16,767 nt of DNA, taken from assembly GCA_023402355.1 (NCBI GenBank), contig JAEXCG010000167.1, forward strand, positions 1 through 16,767, given 5' to 3'. The DNA is from Bacillota bacterium. GTDB lineage: Bacteria > Bacillota > Clostridia > Christensenellales > Aristaeellaceae. This document shows, piece after piece, positions 1-7,171 of the stretch. The first letter of the stretch is position 1. Each line of letters starts with the position of its first letter. Under the pieces are notes generated by a model. That model searched no databases, was not told where the DNA came from, and was given only the letters and a program-made list of their open reading frames with translations. The position numbers were made by a program, and so were the translations under genes.

Positions 1-82
1 TTGTCCTGTGCAGAAGTACTGACATGGGCAAGCGCGTCAGCCTCCAGAAAAAACGTTTCCGTGCTGCTCTCGACCCCGCCAC
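1..82 (-). CDS. Possible N-terminus of a divergent gene, cut by the window edge
   Basis: On the minus strand a GTG at 82-80 opens a frame that stays open for 27 codons to the window edge. The predicted start is basic (VAGSRAARKRFFWRL) and then becomes hydrophobic, which would suit the cytoplasmic N-terminus of a membrane protein. An AAAGGA motif lies upstream at a rather long 11-base spacing. I see no convincing minus-strand promoter between this start and the priA promoter. The reading frame is short and unrecognised, so this could equally be non-coding DNA. Confidence 0.22.
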   Translation of the reverse strand, partial: MAGSRAARKRFFWRLTRLPMSVLLHRT

Positions 83-146
83 CTTTCTCTCTATCCTTTT
101 GGGCTGATTTCAAATGCTGTTGCCCTGTCCATTATCCGGCAATGCT

Positions 147-175
147 TGAGATTTTGCGCGGAAAACGCTATAATG
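147..175 (+). promoter_or_regulatory. Sigma-A promoter of the priA-thiN operon
   Basis: TTGAGA at 147-152 and a perfect TATAAT at 170-175 are separated by exactly 17 bases. Transcription would start near 182, giving a leader of about 57 bases before priA. It is the only strong promoter I see before the ten-gene run that ends with thiN, so it probably drives the whole operon. Confidence 0.85.
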
Positions 176-238
176 ATACGATGCAGTTGTGTGCTGTTTT
201 GCAAAAACCGACAATAAGCGGGAAAGGAGGGAATCCGG

Positions 239-2470
239 ATGGCATTTTGCGAGGTGATCGTCGACATCGTACATGAGAACGTCGACAAGGTGTTTACATA
301 CCGCGTGCCGGAGGACATGCGGCTTGAAGCGGGCATGCGCGTGCTGATTCCCTTCGGCCCGCGAAAAATAGAAGGATATGTCGTCCGGCTGACGGAGCAC
401 TCCGACATCCCGTGCAAGTGCGTCATTCGGCCTCTGGAGGATTATCCGGCCCTCCTGCCGCACATGATGCGCCTGGCGGTGGAGCTTTCGCGCCAGGCGC
501 ATTGCCCGCTCGCGGAGACGATTCGCCTGATGATCCCCGCCCAGATGCGCGGAGAGCGGGTAAAACCCAAGGAAGAAGAAACGGTCTCTCTTTCCGTGGA
601 CGAGGGGGCGCTTTTGCAGGTCGTCGCGTCCCTGAAGCGCGCGCCCAAGCAGGCGCAGGTGCTTGCGGCGCTTGCAAAGGCCCAGGGCCGCGCGATGACG
701 ATGGATGCCCTTCGCGCCCAAATCCCGGATTGCAGGGCCGCGGTCAACGCGCTTTCAAAAAAGCGGATGATCGTGCTGGGGCGGCGCGAGGTCTTGCGAA
801 GCCCCGTTTACTCAAAGCCCGACGTCTGCGGCCCGGAGCCCGAGCTCACGCCGTCGCAGTGCGCTGTGCTGGAAGAGTTGCTGCCTGCGCTGCGCGCGGG
901 AACGGGCCGCTTCCTGCTCTACGGCGTGACGGGGAGCGGGAAGACGGAGGTCTACATCCGCGCGGTCAAGGACGCCCTCTCGCGCGGAAAGACGGCGATC
1001 GTCCTCGTGCCGGAAATCGCCTTAACGCCGCAGATGGTCGATTGGTTCAAGGCGCGCTTTGGGCAGGGCGCGGCGGTGCTCCATTCGCGCCTTTCAGCAG
1101 GGCAGCGGTTTGACGAATGGCGGCGCATCCGCAGGGGCGACGCGCGCGTGGTCATCGGGGCCCGATCCGCGATCTTCGCGCCGCTCGAAAACCTGGGCGT
1201 CGTGATCGTGGACGAGGAGCACGAGCAAAGCTACATCGCCGACAACTCGCCGCGCTACGACGCGCGCGAGGTCGCGCGCCTGCGCTGCGAAAACGAGGGC
1301 GCGACGCTGCTGCTTGCGAGCGCGACGCCGAGCATGCGTTCCTTTGCGCTCGCCCAGCGGGGCGACCTGACGCTGCTGGAACTGCCGACGCGCGTGAACA
1401 ACCGTCCGCTGCCCGAGGTGCACCTCGTGGACATGCGGGAGGAGCTGGAAAAGGGAAATCACACCATCTTCAGCGGCGCGCTGATGGAGGGACTCAAGCG
1501 CTGCCTGGAAGAGGGGCACCAGGCGATTCTCTTCGTCAACCGGCGCGGCTATTCGACGTTCGTCTCCTGCCGCAGCTGCGGCTATATCGTCAAGTGCCCG
1601 AACTGCGACGTGAGCATGACCTATCATCAGGACGGCGAGACGATGCAGTGCCACTACTGCGGACATCAGGAGAAGCCGCCCACGGTCTGCCCCTCCTGCC
1701 AGAGCCATTACATCCGTTACTTCGGAACGGGCACGCAGAAGGTGGAGCAGGAAATGCAGCGGTATTTTCCGAACGTGCCGCTGCTGCGCATGGACAACGA
1801 CACCACCCGCACCCGCGATGCCCACCACGAGATCCTAAGCCGCTTCAGGCGGCAGGAGGCGCGCGTGCTCATCGGCACGCAGATGATCGCCAAGGGGCTG
1901 GATTTCCCGAACGTGACGCTGGTGGGCGTCATCGCCGCGGACGCGATGCTGGGCCTGCCGGACTACCGAGCGAGCGAGCGCACGTTTCAGCTCATCACGC
2001 AGGTGGCGGGCCGCGCAGGCCGCGCGAGCAGCCCCGGGGAGGTGTTCGTGCAGACGTATACCCCCGATCACTACAGCATCCAAAACGCGGCGAGACAGGA
2101 CTTTCGGGCCTTTTACGAGCAGGAGATGCGAAGGCGCAGGCAGCAGCTTTTTCCGCCGTTCACGCAAATCTGCCGCTTGCTCGTCGAGGCGGCGGAGCAG
2201 CCGCCTCTGATCCGCACCGCGCAGGCGCTGACGGAGCAGATGAACGCCTACATGCAAAGGCATGCGCAGCTCGCGCGTCAGCTCATCTCGCTGCGCAGCA
2301 TGGAACCGCCGGTTCGCATGATTCGGAAAAAATACCGCTGGCAGGTCGTCGTGAAGCTGATCGACTTGCCTGCGAGCGACCCTATCGTCGAAAAGATGAC
2401 GGAGCTTTCGCGCGTCGAATGGCCGGGCGCGCAGGTTTTTCTGGAAATCAACCCATCCAGCATGGTTTAA
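239..2470 (+). CDS. priA: Primosomal protein N' (replication restart helicase PriA)
   Basis: PriA is a 3'-to-5' superfamily 2 DNA helicase that recognises stalled or collapsed forks and reloads the replicative helicase. The 743-residue protein is of normal family length. It has an N-terminal DNA-binding region (about 1-200), a Walker A motif GVTGSGKT at 229-236 and a DEEH Walker B box at 325-328. Eight zinc-binding cysteines follow, at 444, 447, 453, 456, 471, 474, 484 and 487, inside the helicase core as expected for PriA. Later come GTQMIAKGLDFP and the motif VI sequence QVAGRAGRA. The ATG at 239 has an ideal AAAGGAGG at 223-230. It is the first gene of the operon, 21 bases before def, an order typical of Bacillota. 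Confidence 0.97.
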   Translation: MAFCEVIVDIVHENVDKVFTYRVPEDMRLEAGMRVLIPFGPRKIEGYVVRLTEHSDIPCKCVIRPLEDYPALLPHMMRLAVELSRQAHCPLAETIRLMIPAQMRGERVKPKEEETVSLSVDEGALLQVVASLKRAPKQAQVLAALAKAQGRAMTMDALRAQIPDCRAAVNALSKKRMIVLGRREVLRSPVYSKPDVCGPEPELTPSQCAVLEELLPALRAGTGRFLLYGVTGSGKTEVYIRAVKDALSRGKTAIVLVPEIALTPQMVDWFKARFGQGAAVLHSRLSAGQRFDEWRRIRRGDARVVIGARSAIFAPLENLGVVIVDEEHEQSYIADNSPRYDAREVARLRCENEGATLLLASATPSMRSFALAQRGDLTLLELPTRVNNRPLPEVHLVDMREELEKGNHTIFSGALMEGLKRCLEEGHQAILFVNRRGYSTFVSCRSCGYIVKCPNCDVSMTYHQDGETMQCHYCGHQEKPPTVCPSCQSHYIRYFGTGTQKVEQEMQRYFPNVPLLRMDNDTTRTRDAHHEILSRFRRQEARVLIGTQMIAKGLDFPNVTLVGVIAADAMLGLPDYRASERTFQLITQVAGRAGRASSPGEVFVQTYTPDHYSIQNAARQDFRAFYEQEMRRRRQQLFPPFTQICRLLVEAAEQPPLIRTAQALTEQMNAYMQRHAQLARQLISLRSMEPPVRMIRKKYRWQVVVKLIDLPASDPIVEKMTELSRVEWPGAQVFLEINPSSMV

Positions 2471-2491
2471 TCAAGAGGAGATGAATGAAAG

Positions 2492-2968
2492 ATGGCTTTA
2501 AGAAAGATCGTATACATCGAGGACGAAATGCTGCGCAAGAAGAGCCGCAGGGTGGAGCGCTTTGACGAGCGGCTGCACACGCTGCTCGACGACATGGCGG
2601 AAACCATGTACAAGAACAACGGCTGCGGGCTGGCGGCGCCTCAGGTCGCGGTGCTCAAGCGCGTGGTGGTCATGGACGTGGGCGACGGCCTGATCGAGAT
2701 GGTCAATCCGGAGATCGTATCCCGCGAGGGCGAAGTGGACGGCGTGGAGGGATGCCTCTCCATTCCCGGCAGGCAGGGCTACGTCGTGCGGCCACAGAAG
2801 GTCGTCGTGCGGGCGCAGGATCGCAACGGAGCCCCGATTGAGATTACGGGAGAGGACTGGCTCGCCCGCTGCATCTGCCACGAGACCGACCACCTGGACG
2901 GCCGGCTGTACGTGGACATCATGCACGAAGAGGTATTCGACACGGAGACGGAGGAAGAGGAATCTTGA
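2492..2968 (+). CDS. def: Peptide deformylase
   Basis: This metalloenzyme removes the formyl group from the N-terminal methionine of nascent proteins, acting at the ribosome exit. The 158-residue protein shows all three family motifs: GCGLAAPQV at 44-52, EGCLSIPG at 86-93 with metal ligand Cys88, and the metal-binding HETDH at 130-134, whose Glu131 is the catalytic residue. The C-terminus is an acidic tail (TETEEEES). The start at 2492 is set by family alignment. The nearest Shine-Dalgarno (AAGAGGAG, about 2473-2480) is 11 bases away, slightly long, and two out-of-frame ATGs lie between. The stop overlaps the fmt start (TGATG), pairing deformylase and formyltransferase as is usual. Confidence 0.97.
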   Translation: MALRKIVYIEDEMLRKKSRRVERFDERLHTLLDDMAETMYKNNGCGLAAPQVAVLKRVVVMDVGDGLIEMVNPEIVSREGEVDGVEGCLSIPGRQGYVVRPQKVVVRAQDRNGAPIEITGEDWLARCICHETDHLDGRLYVDIMHEEVFDTETEEEES

Positions 2969-3924
2969 TGCGAATCGTTTTCATGGGCACGCCGGACTTT
3001 GCGGTGCCGAGCCTGCGCGCGCTGGTCGAATCCGGCCGCTACGACGTCGTGGGCGTCGTCTGCCAGCCGGACCGGCCCAAGGGCCGCAGCGGCAGGTTAC
3101 AGCCCTGCCCCGTCAAGGAATACGCGCTCCTAAAGGGGATTCCGGTCTTTCAGTTTGAGCGCATCCGCCGCCCGGAGGGCGTCGAGGCCATGCGCGGCCT
3201 TGCGCCGGACGCCTGGGTTACGGCCGCCTTCGGCCAGATTCTCTCGCAGGAGCTGCTGGACATTCCCCGGATCGGCACGATCAACGTGCACGCGTCGCTG
3301 CTGCCCGCATATCGCGGGTCCGCGCCGATCAACTGGTGCCTCATCAACGGCGAGCGGGAGACGGGCATCACGACCATGCTCACGGACAAGGGCATGGACA
3401 CGGGCGACATGCTGCTGCGCGTGAAGACGCCGATCGGCCCGCAGGAGACGGCGGGCGAGCTGACGGAGCGGCTTTCCGTCATGGGGGCCAAGCTGCTGCT
3501 GGAGACGCTTCAGGCGATCGAGGCGGGAAACTGCCCGCGCGAAGCGCAGGACCCGGAGAAGGCGTCCTACTATCCGATGCTCAAAAAGGAAACGGGCCGA
3601 ATCGACTGGACGGCGAGCGCGGCGCGCGTCGCAAACCTCGTGCGCGGCGTCAACCCCTGGCCGGGCGCCTGGACGGAGATGGACGGGGGCGTGCTCAAGA
3701 TTTGGAAGGCCGAAGCGTCCCAGGAGAAAGCGAGCGCGGTCCCCGGCGAAGTGATCCTGTCCGACCCCAAGCAGGGGCTTGTCGTCGCGACGGGCGAAGG
3801 AAGCCTGGAACTTACAGAGATTCAGGCGCCGGGCAGCAAGCGAATGAACGCGAAAGATTATCTGCGAGGCCATGCGATCCTAGTGGGGACGCGCCTTGGA
3901 AAGGGCTCAGATTATGACGAATGA
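2968..3924 (+). CDS. fmt: Methionyl-tRNA formyltransferase
   Basis: Fmt formylates Met-tRNA(fMet) with 10-formyl-tetrahydrofolate, so that initiator tRNA is used for initiation. The protein has 318 residues, the usual length. It begins MRIVFMGTPDFAVPSL, the standard family start. NVHASLLPAYRGSAPINW puts Asn106 and His108 in the active site, and MDTGDM puts the catalytic Asp at 144, the numbering of the E. coli enzyme. The C-terminal third is the tRNA-binding OB-like domain. ATG 2968 is preferred over an in-frame TTG three bases upstream, because it follows GGAGGAAGAGG at 2950-2960 and starts the conserved MRIVFMG. The gene overlaps def by one base and rsmB by 11 bases. Confidence 0.97.
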   Translation: MRIVFMGTPDFAVPSLRALVESGRYDVVGVVCQPDRPKGRSGRLQPCPVKEYALLKGIPVFQFERIRRPEGVEAMRGLAPDAWVTAAFGQILSQELLDIPRIGTINVHASLLPAYRGSAPINWCLINGERETGITTMLTDKGMDTGDMLLRVKTPIGPQETAGELTERLSVMGAKLLLETLQAIEAGNCPREAQDPEKASYYPMLKKETGRIDWTASAARVANLVRGVNPWPGAWTEMDGGVLKIWKAEASQEKASAVPGEVILSDPKQGLVVATGEGSLELTEIQAPGSKRMNAKDYLRGHAILVGTRLGKGSDYDE

Positions 3925-5389
3925 AACCCGCCGCCCGCCTTACGGGCGTAAACCTGTACCGGGCGCTTTGAAGCCCGCCCCGCGAAAGGGCGCGCCCATC
4001 CGCAAGGACACGCCGCCCAGGCCCGTGCGCCGCGAGAGCAACTTCGTCTCGCAGAGCGCCCGGCGCGTCGCGCTGGACGTGCTGCTGGAGGTGTCTTTGC
4101 AGGACGCATACGCGTCCCTGGCGCTGAGTCATCACCTGCAGGGCCCCATCTTCCTTTCGGACCGCGACAAGCGCCTCGTGACGGAGCTGGTTTACGGCAC
4201 GCTGGAGAACAAAATCCGTCTGGATTACATGATCGACAGCTATCTGGAGCGCAAGGAGCTCGACCCGATGGTGCGCGAGATCCTGCGCATGGCGGCCTAT
4301 CAGCTCTTCTTTCTCGACCGCGTGCCGGACATGGCCGCGGTGGACGAAGCGGTCAAGCTCACGCGCGTCCGGGCGGGCGAGAACTATACGGGCCTGGTAA
4401 ACGGCGTGCTGCGCACGATGCTGCGCGAAAAGGACCGCGTCGTCTACCCCAAGCCCGGCGAGGAGCCCGCGCGCTACCTCTCTGTGATGTTCAGCCTGCC
4501 GGTGTTCCTCGCGCAGCGGCTGCTCGACGCTTACGGCCCGCAGACGGCCCTCGCGATAGCGAAATATCGCCAGGACGAGCACGAGATGACCCTGCGGCCC
4601 AATCTGGAGCGGACGACGGCTGAGGCCTTTGAGCGATTTCTTCGTCAAAACGGCATTCAGTTTGAGCGCGGGCTTGTGCCGGGCGCGTACCGCGTAAAGC
4701 AGCCGGGCGACATGACGGCGCGGCCCGAATACAAGAGCGGCCTGTTCTCAATTCAAAGCGAGAGCTCCATGCTCGCGGCGAACGCGCTGTGCGCAAGGCC
4801 GGGCCAGTCCCTGCTGGACGCCTGCGCCGCGCCGGGTGGAAAGACCGCGCTGCTCAGCGAAGCGATGCACGGGACGGGCCGCGTCTACGCCTGGGACCTG
4901 CACGAGCATCGGGTAGCCCTGATTCGCGCCATGGCGCAGCGGCTGCACCTGGACAACGTGCGCGCGGCGCAGCGGGACGCCTCGCAGCTAAGGGAAGACC
5001 TCGTCCTGACGATGGACGGCGTGCTGCTGGACGCGCCCTGCTCCGGCACAGGCGTCATGCTTTCAAAGCCCGACATCAAGTACCGCCAGACGCCTGAGAG
5101 CGTAGAGGCGCTCGTAAGCACCCAGCAAAAGCTGCTGGAAACCTGCTGCCAATACGTCCGTCCAGGCGGAACGCTGGTCTATTCGACCTGCTCCATCTTG
5201 CCGGAGGAAAATATCGAGCAGGTCAATGCGTTTTTGAAGGCGCATCCTGCGTTTCATTTGGAGCCGCTCGGGGAACTGCTGCCGGAGGCCCTGCGTCCGC
5301 AGGAAGAGAACGGAACGATTCAGCTCCTCGCGCACCGCGACGGCATGGACGGCTTCTTCATCGCCCGGATGCACAAATCGGAGGGATGA
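3914..5389 (+). CDS. rsmB: 16S rRNA (cytosine-967-C5)-methyltransferase RsmB
   Basis: RsmB (Sun/Fmu) uses S-adenosylmethionine to methylate C967 of 16S rRNA. The 491-residue protein has a NusB-like RNA-binding domain at about 45-180 and a C-terminal methyltransferase domain. The latter shows the SAM-binding DACAAPGGKT at 302-311, DAPCSGTG at 373-380 with Cys376, and YSTCS with the nucleophile Cys426. The ATG at 3914 has AAAGGG eight bases upstream, and I prefer it to the in-frame TTG at 3896. The first 40 or so residues are an unusual Pro/Arg/Lys-rich, probably disordered tail that precedes the conserved domain. The gene overlaps fmt by 11 bases and rlmN by ATGA. Confidence 0.95.
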   Translation: MTNETRRPPYGRKPVPGALKPAPRKGAPIRKDTPPRPVRRESNFVSQSARRVALDVLLEVSLQDAYASLALSHHLQGPIFLSDRDKRLVTELVYGTLENKIRLDYMIDSYLERKELDPMVREILRMAAYQLFFLDRVPDMAAVDEAVKLTRVRAGENYTGLVNGVLRTMLREKDRVVYPKPGEEPARYLSVMFSLPVFLAQRLLDAYGPQTALAIAKYRQDEHEMTLRPNLERTTAEAFERFLRQNGIQFERGLVPGAYRVKQPGDMTARPEYKSGLFSIQSESSMLAANALCARPGQSLLDACAAPGGKTALLSEAMHGTGRVYAWDLHEHRVALIRAMAQRLHLDNVRAAQRDASQLREDLVLTMDGVLLDAPCSGTGVMLSKPDIKYRQTPESVEALVSTQQKLLETCCQYVRPGGTLVYSTCSILPEENIEQVNAFLKAHPAFHLEPLGELLPEALRPQEENGTIQLLAHRDGMDGFFIARMHKSEG

Positions 5390-6432
5390 GCTTGCTGGAA
5401 CTTTTAAACATGTCACAGGCGGAAATCGGGGAGCTGCTCGCCTCCTGGGGGCAGCCCGCGTTCCGCAAAAAGCAGCTCTTCGCCTGGCTCCATCAGGGGA
5501 CGCCGTTTGAACAGATGCTCAACCTCCCGCAGGCCCTGCGCACGCGCCTGCGCGAGGAGGCGTCCGAAAACACCGTCTCCGTGTTGGAGACGATCGAGTC
5601 CAAGCTGGACGGCACCCTGAAGCTGCTCTACCGCCTCCTGGACGGAAACGTCATCGAGGGGGTGCTCATGCGCTACAAGCACGGCAACACGCTTTGCCTT
5701 TCCACGCAGGTGGGCTGCAAAATGGGATGCGCGTTCTGCGCGTCCACGCTGGACGGATGCGTGCGCAACCTGAGCGCCGGCGAAATGCTGGGGCAGGTGG
5801 TCTGCGCCAACCGCGTGCTCGGCGGTGAGGAGCGCGTGCACAACATCGTGCTCATGGGCAGCGGCGAACCGCTGGACAACTACGAGAACACGACGCGCTT
5901 TCTGCGTCTTTTGCGCGAGCCGGACGGCGTGAACATCGGCCTTCGGAACGTATCGCTTTCCACCTGCGGCCTTGTGCCGCAGATGTACGCCTTTGCGGAC
6001 GAGGACCTGCCTGTGACGCTGTCGGTCTCCCTGCACGCGCCAAACGACGAGGTGAGGCGAAAGATCATGCCGGTCGCCAACCGTTACAGCATCGGAGAAC
6101 TCATCGGCGCGTGCAAGAACTACATCGAAAAGACCGGACGGCGGGTGATCTTTGAATACGCGCTCATCAGCGGCGTGAACGCTGCGCCGGGGCAGGCGCA
6201 CGAGCTCTCGAACCTGCTGCGCGGCATGCAGTGCCACGTCAACCTCATTCCGCTCAACAGCGTGCCGGAACGCGGGCTCAGGGGCGTGAACGAACGGGAG
6301 GTAGCCGCCTTCAAGGCGGCGCTGGAGGAGCGGCACATTTCGGTGACGCGCCGGCGCGAGATGGGCGACGACATCGAGGGCGCCTGCGGCCAGCTCCGCA
6401 GGAAGTACATTCAGGAAACGGAAAACGAATGA
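5386..6432 (+). CDS. rlmN: Dual-specificity rRNA/tRNA adenine-C2 methyltransferase RlmN
   Basis: RlmN is a radical-SAM enzyme that makes 2-methyladenosine at A2503 of 23S rRNA and A37 of some tRNAs. The 348-residue protein carries the CxxxCxxC iron-sulfur motif as Cys111, Cys115 and Cys118 (GCKMGCAFC). It also has the SAM-binding GSGEPLDNYENT and the second catalytic cysteine, Cys334, in GACGQLRRKY near the C-terminus. Start choice is uncertain. ATG 5386 overlaps the rsmB stop (ATGA), but the GGAGGG Shine-Dalgarno at 5380-5385 directly abuts it. The in-frame TTG at 5392 sits at a normal 6-base spacing and would shorten the protein by two residues. Confidence 0.96.
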   Translation: MSLLELLNMSQAEIGELLASWGQPAFRKKQLFAWLHQGTPFEQMLNLPQALRTRLREEASENTVSVLETIESKLDGTLKLLYRLLDGNVIEGVLMRYKHGNTLCLSTQVGCKMGCAFCASTLDGCVRNLSAGEMLGQVVCANRVLGGEERVHNIVLMGSGEPLDNYENTTRFLRLLREPDGVNIGLRNVSLSTCGLVPQMYAFADEDLPVTLSVSLHAPNDEVRRKIMPVANRYSIGELIGACKNYIEKTGRRVIFEYALISGVNAAPGQAHELSNLLRGMQCHVNLIPLNSVPERGLRGVNEREVAAFKAALEERHISVTRRREMGDDIEGACGQLRRKYIQETENE

Positions 6433-6454
6433 CGGAAGTTTGGGGGGATTGATC

Positions 6455-7171
6455 GTGAAATCCATCGTAAGAAGCGACGTGGGACGCGTGCGCAAGCAGA
6501 ATGAGGATACGGCCTATGTGGGGGCCGCGCAATCGCTGCTGGCCGTCGCCGACGGCATGGGCGGCCATAAGGCGGGCGAAGTAGCCAGCTATATGGCGAT
6601 CGATACCCTGAAACAGCGCCTTCGGACGCACAAACCGGACCTCAAGCTGATGCGTCTCGCGTTTGAAGAGGCGAACCGGCGCATCGCGGACGTGTCGAAG
6701 GGCGAGGAAAACTGCCGGGGCATGGGCACGACCATGACCGCGCTTTGGAAGACGAGGGCTTCGATGCTGCTGGCGCATGTGGGCGACAGCCGCGCGTACC
6801 TGCTGCGGGACGGCGTTCTGCAGCAGGTGACGGACGACCATTCGGTCGTGGCGGAGCTCATGCGAAGCGGGCTGCTGACGCCGGAGGAAGCGCGAAAGCA
6901 TCCGTATCGAAACGTCATCACGCGCGCGCTGGGCAGCGCGCCGAGCGTGGAGGTCGATCTGCGCGAGCACGAGCGTCATAAGGGGGATATTTGGCTGCTG
7001 TGCACGGACGGACTCAGCAACATGCTGCCGGACCAGAAGATGCAGGAAATTCTGAGCACCCTTCCGCCGGACCAGGCCGCGGATGAACTGCTGCATCTGG
7101 CGCTGGAGGCGGGCGGCACGGACAACATCACGTTCATCCTCGCGCTGGACGACGAGGAGGTGGATGCATGA
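6455..7171 (+). CDS. prpC: PP2C-type Ser/Thr protein phosphatase (PrpC/Stp)
   Basis: This metal-dependent phosphatase reverses phosphorylation by the kinase encoded next to it. The 238-residue protein has the PP2C landmarks in order: RKQNED with Asp18, VADGMGGHKAGE with the metal ligand Asp33, GTTMTALW, HVGDSRAYLL, TDDHS, LCTDGLSNM with Asp185, and GGTDN with Asp223. In-frame starts are TTG 6440, TTG 6449 and GTG 6455. I chose GTG 6455 because the GGGGGGA Shine-Dalgarno (6442-6448) ends six bases before it and because MKSIVRSDVG matches the usual family N-terminus. It lies 22 bases after rlmN and overlaps prkC by ATGA, which favours balanced synthesis of phosphatase and kinase. Confidence 0.95.
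   Translation: MKSIVRSDVGRVRKQNEDTAYVGAAQSLLAVADGMGGHKAGEVASYMAIDTLKQRLRTHKPDLKLMRLAFEEANRRIADVSKGEENCRGMGTTMTALWKTRASMLLAHVGDSRAYLLRDGVLQQVTDDHSVVAELMRSGLLTPEEARKHPYRNVITRALGSAPSVEVDLREHERHKGDIWLLCTDGLSNMLPDQKMQEILSTLPPDQAADELLHLALEAGGTDNITFILALDDEEVDA

Noticed and set aside
1..276. Plus-strand frame open from the left edge through the priA start
   Set aside because: It runs through the priA promoter and ribosome binding site, shows no recognisable protein features, and is probably chance in GC-rich DNA.
1117..2484. Long plus-strand frame of 455 codons inside priA
   Set aside because: It is a frame shadow of priA with Arg/Ala/Gly-rich, low-information sequence. Similar shadows in prkC, recG and fakA are left out for the same reason.
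2481..2501. Six-codon ORF (ATG at 2481) ahead of def
   Set aside because: It directly abuts the Shine-Dalgarno with no spacer and overlaps the def start. Nothing suggests translation.
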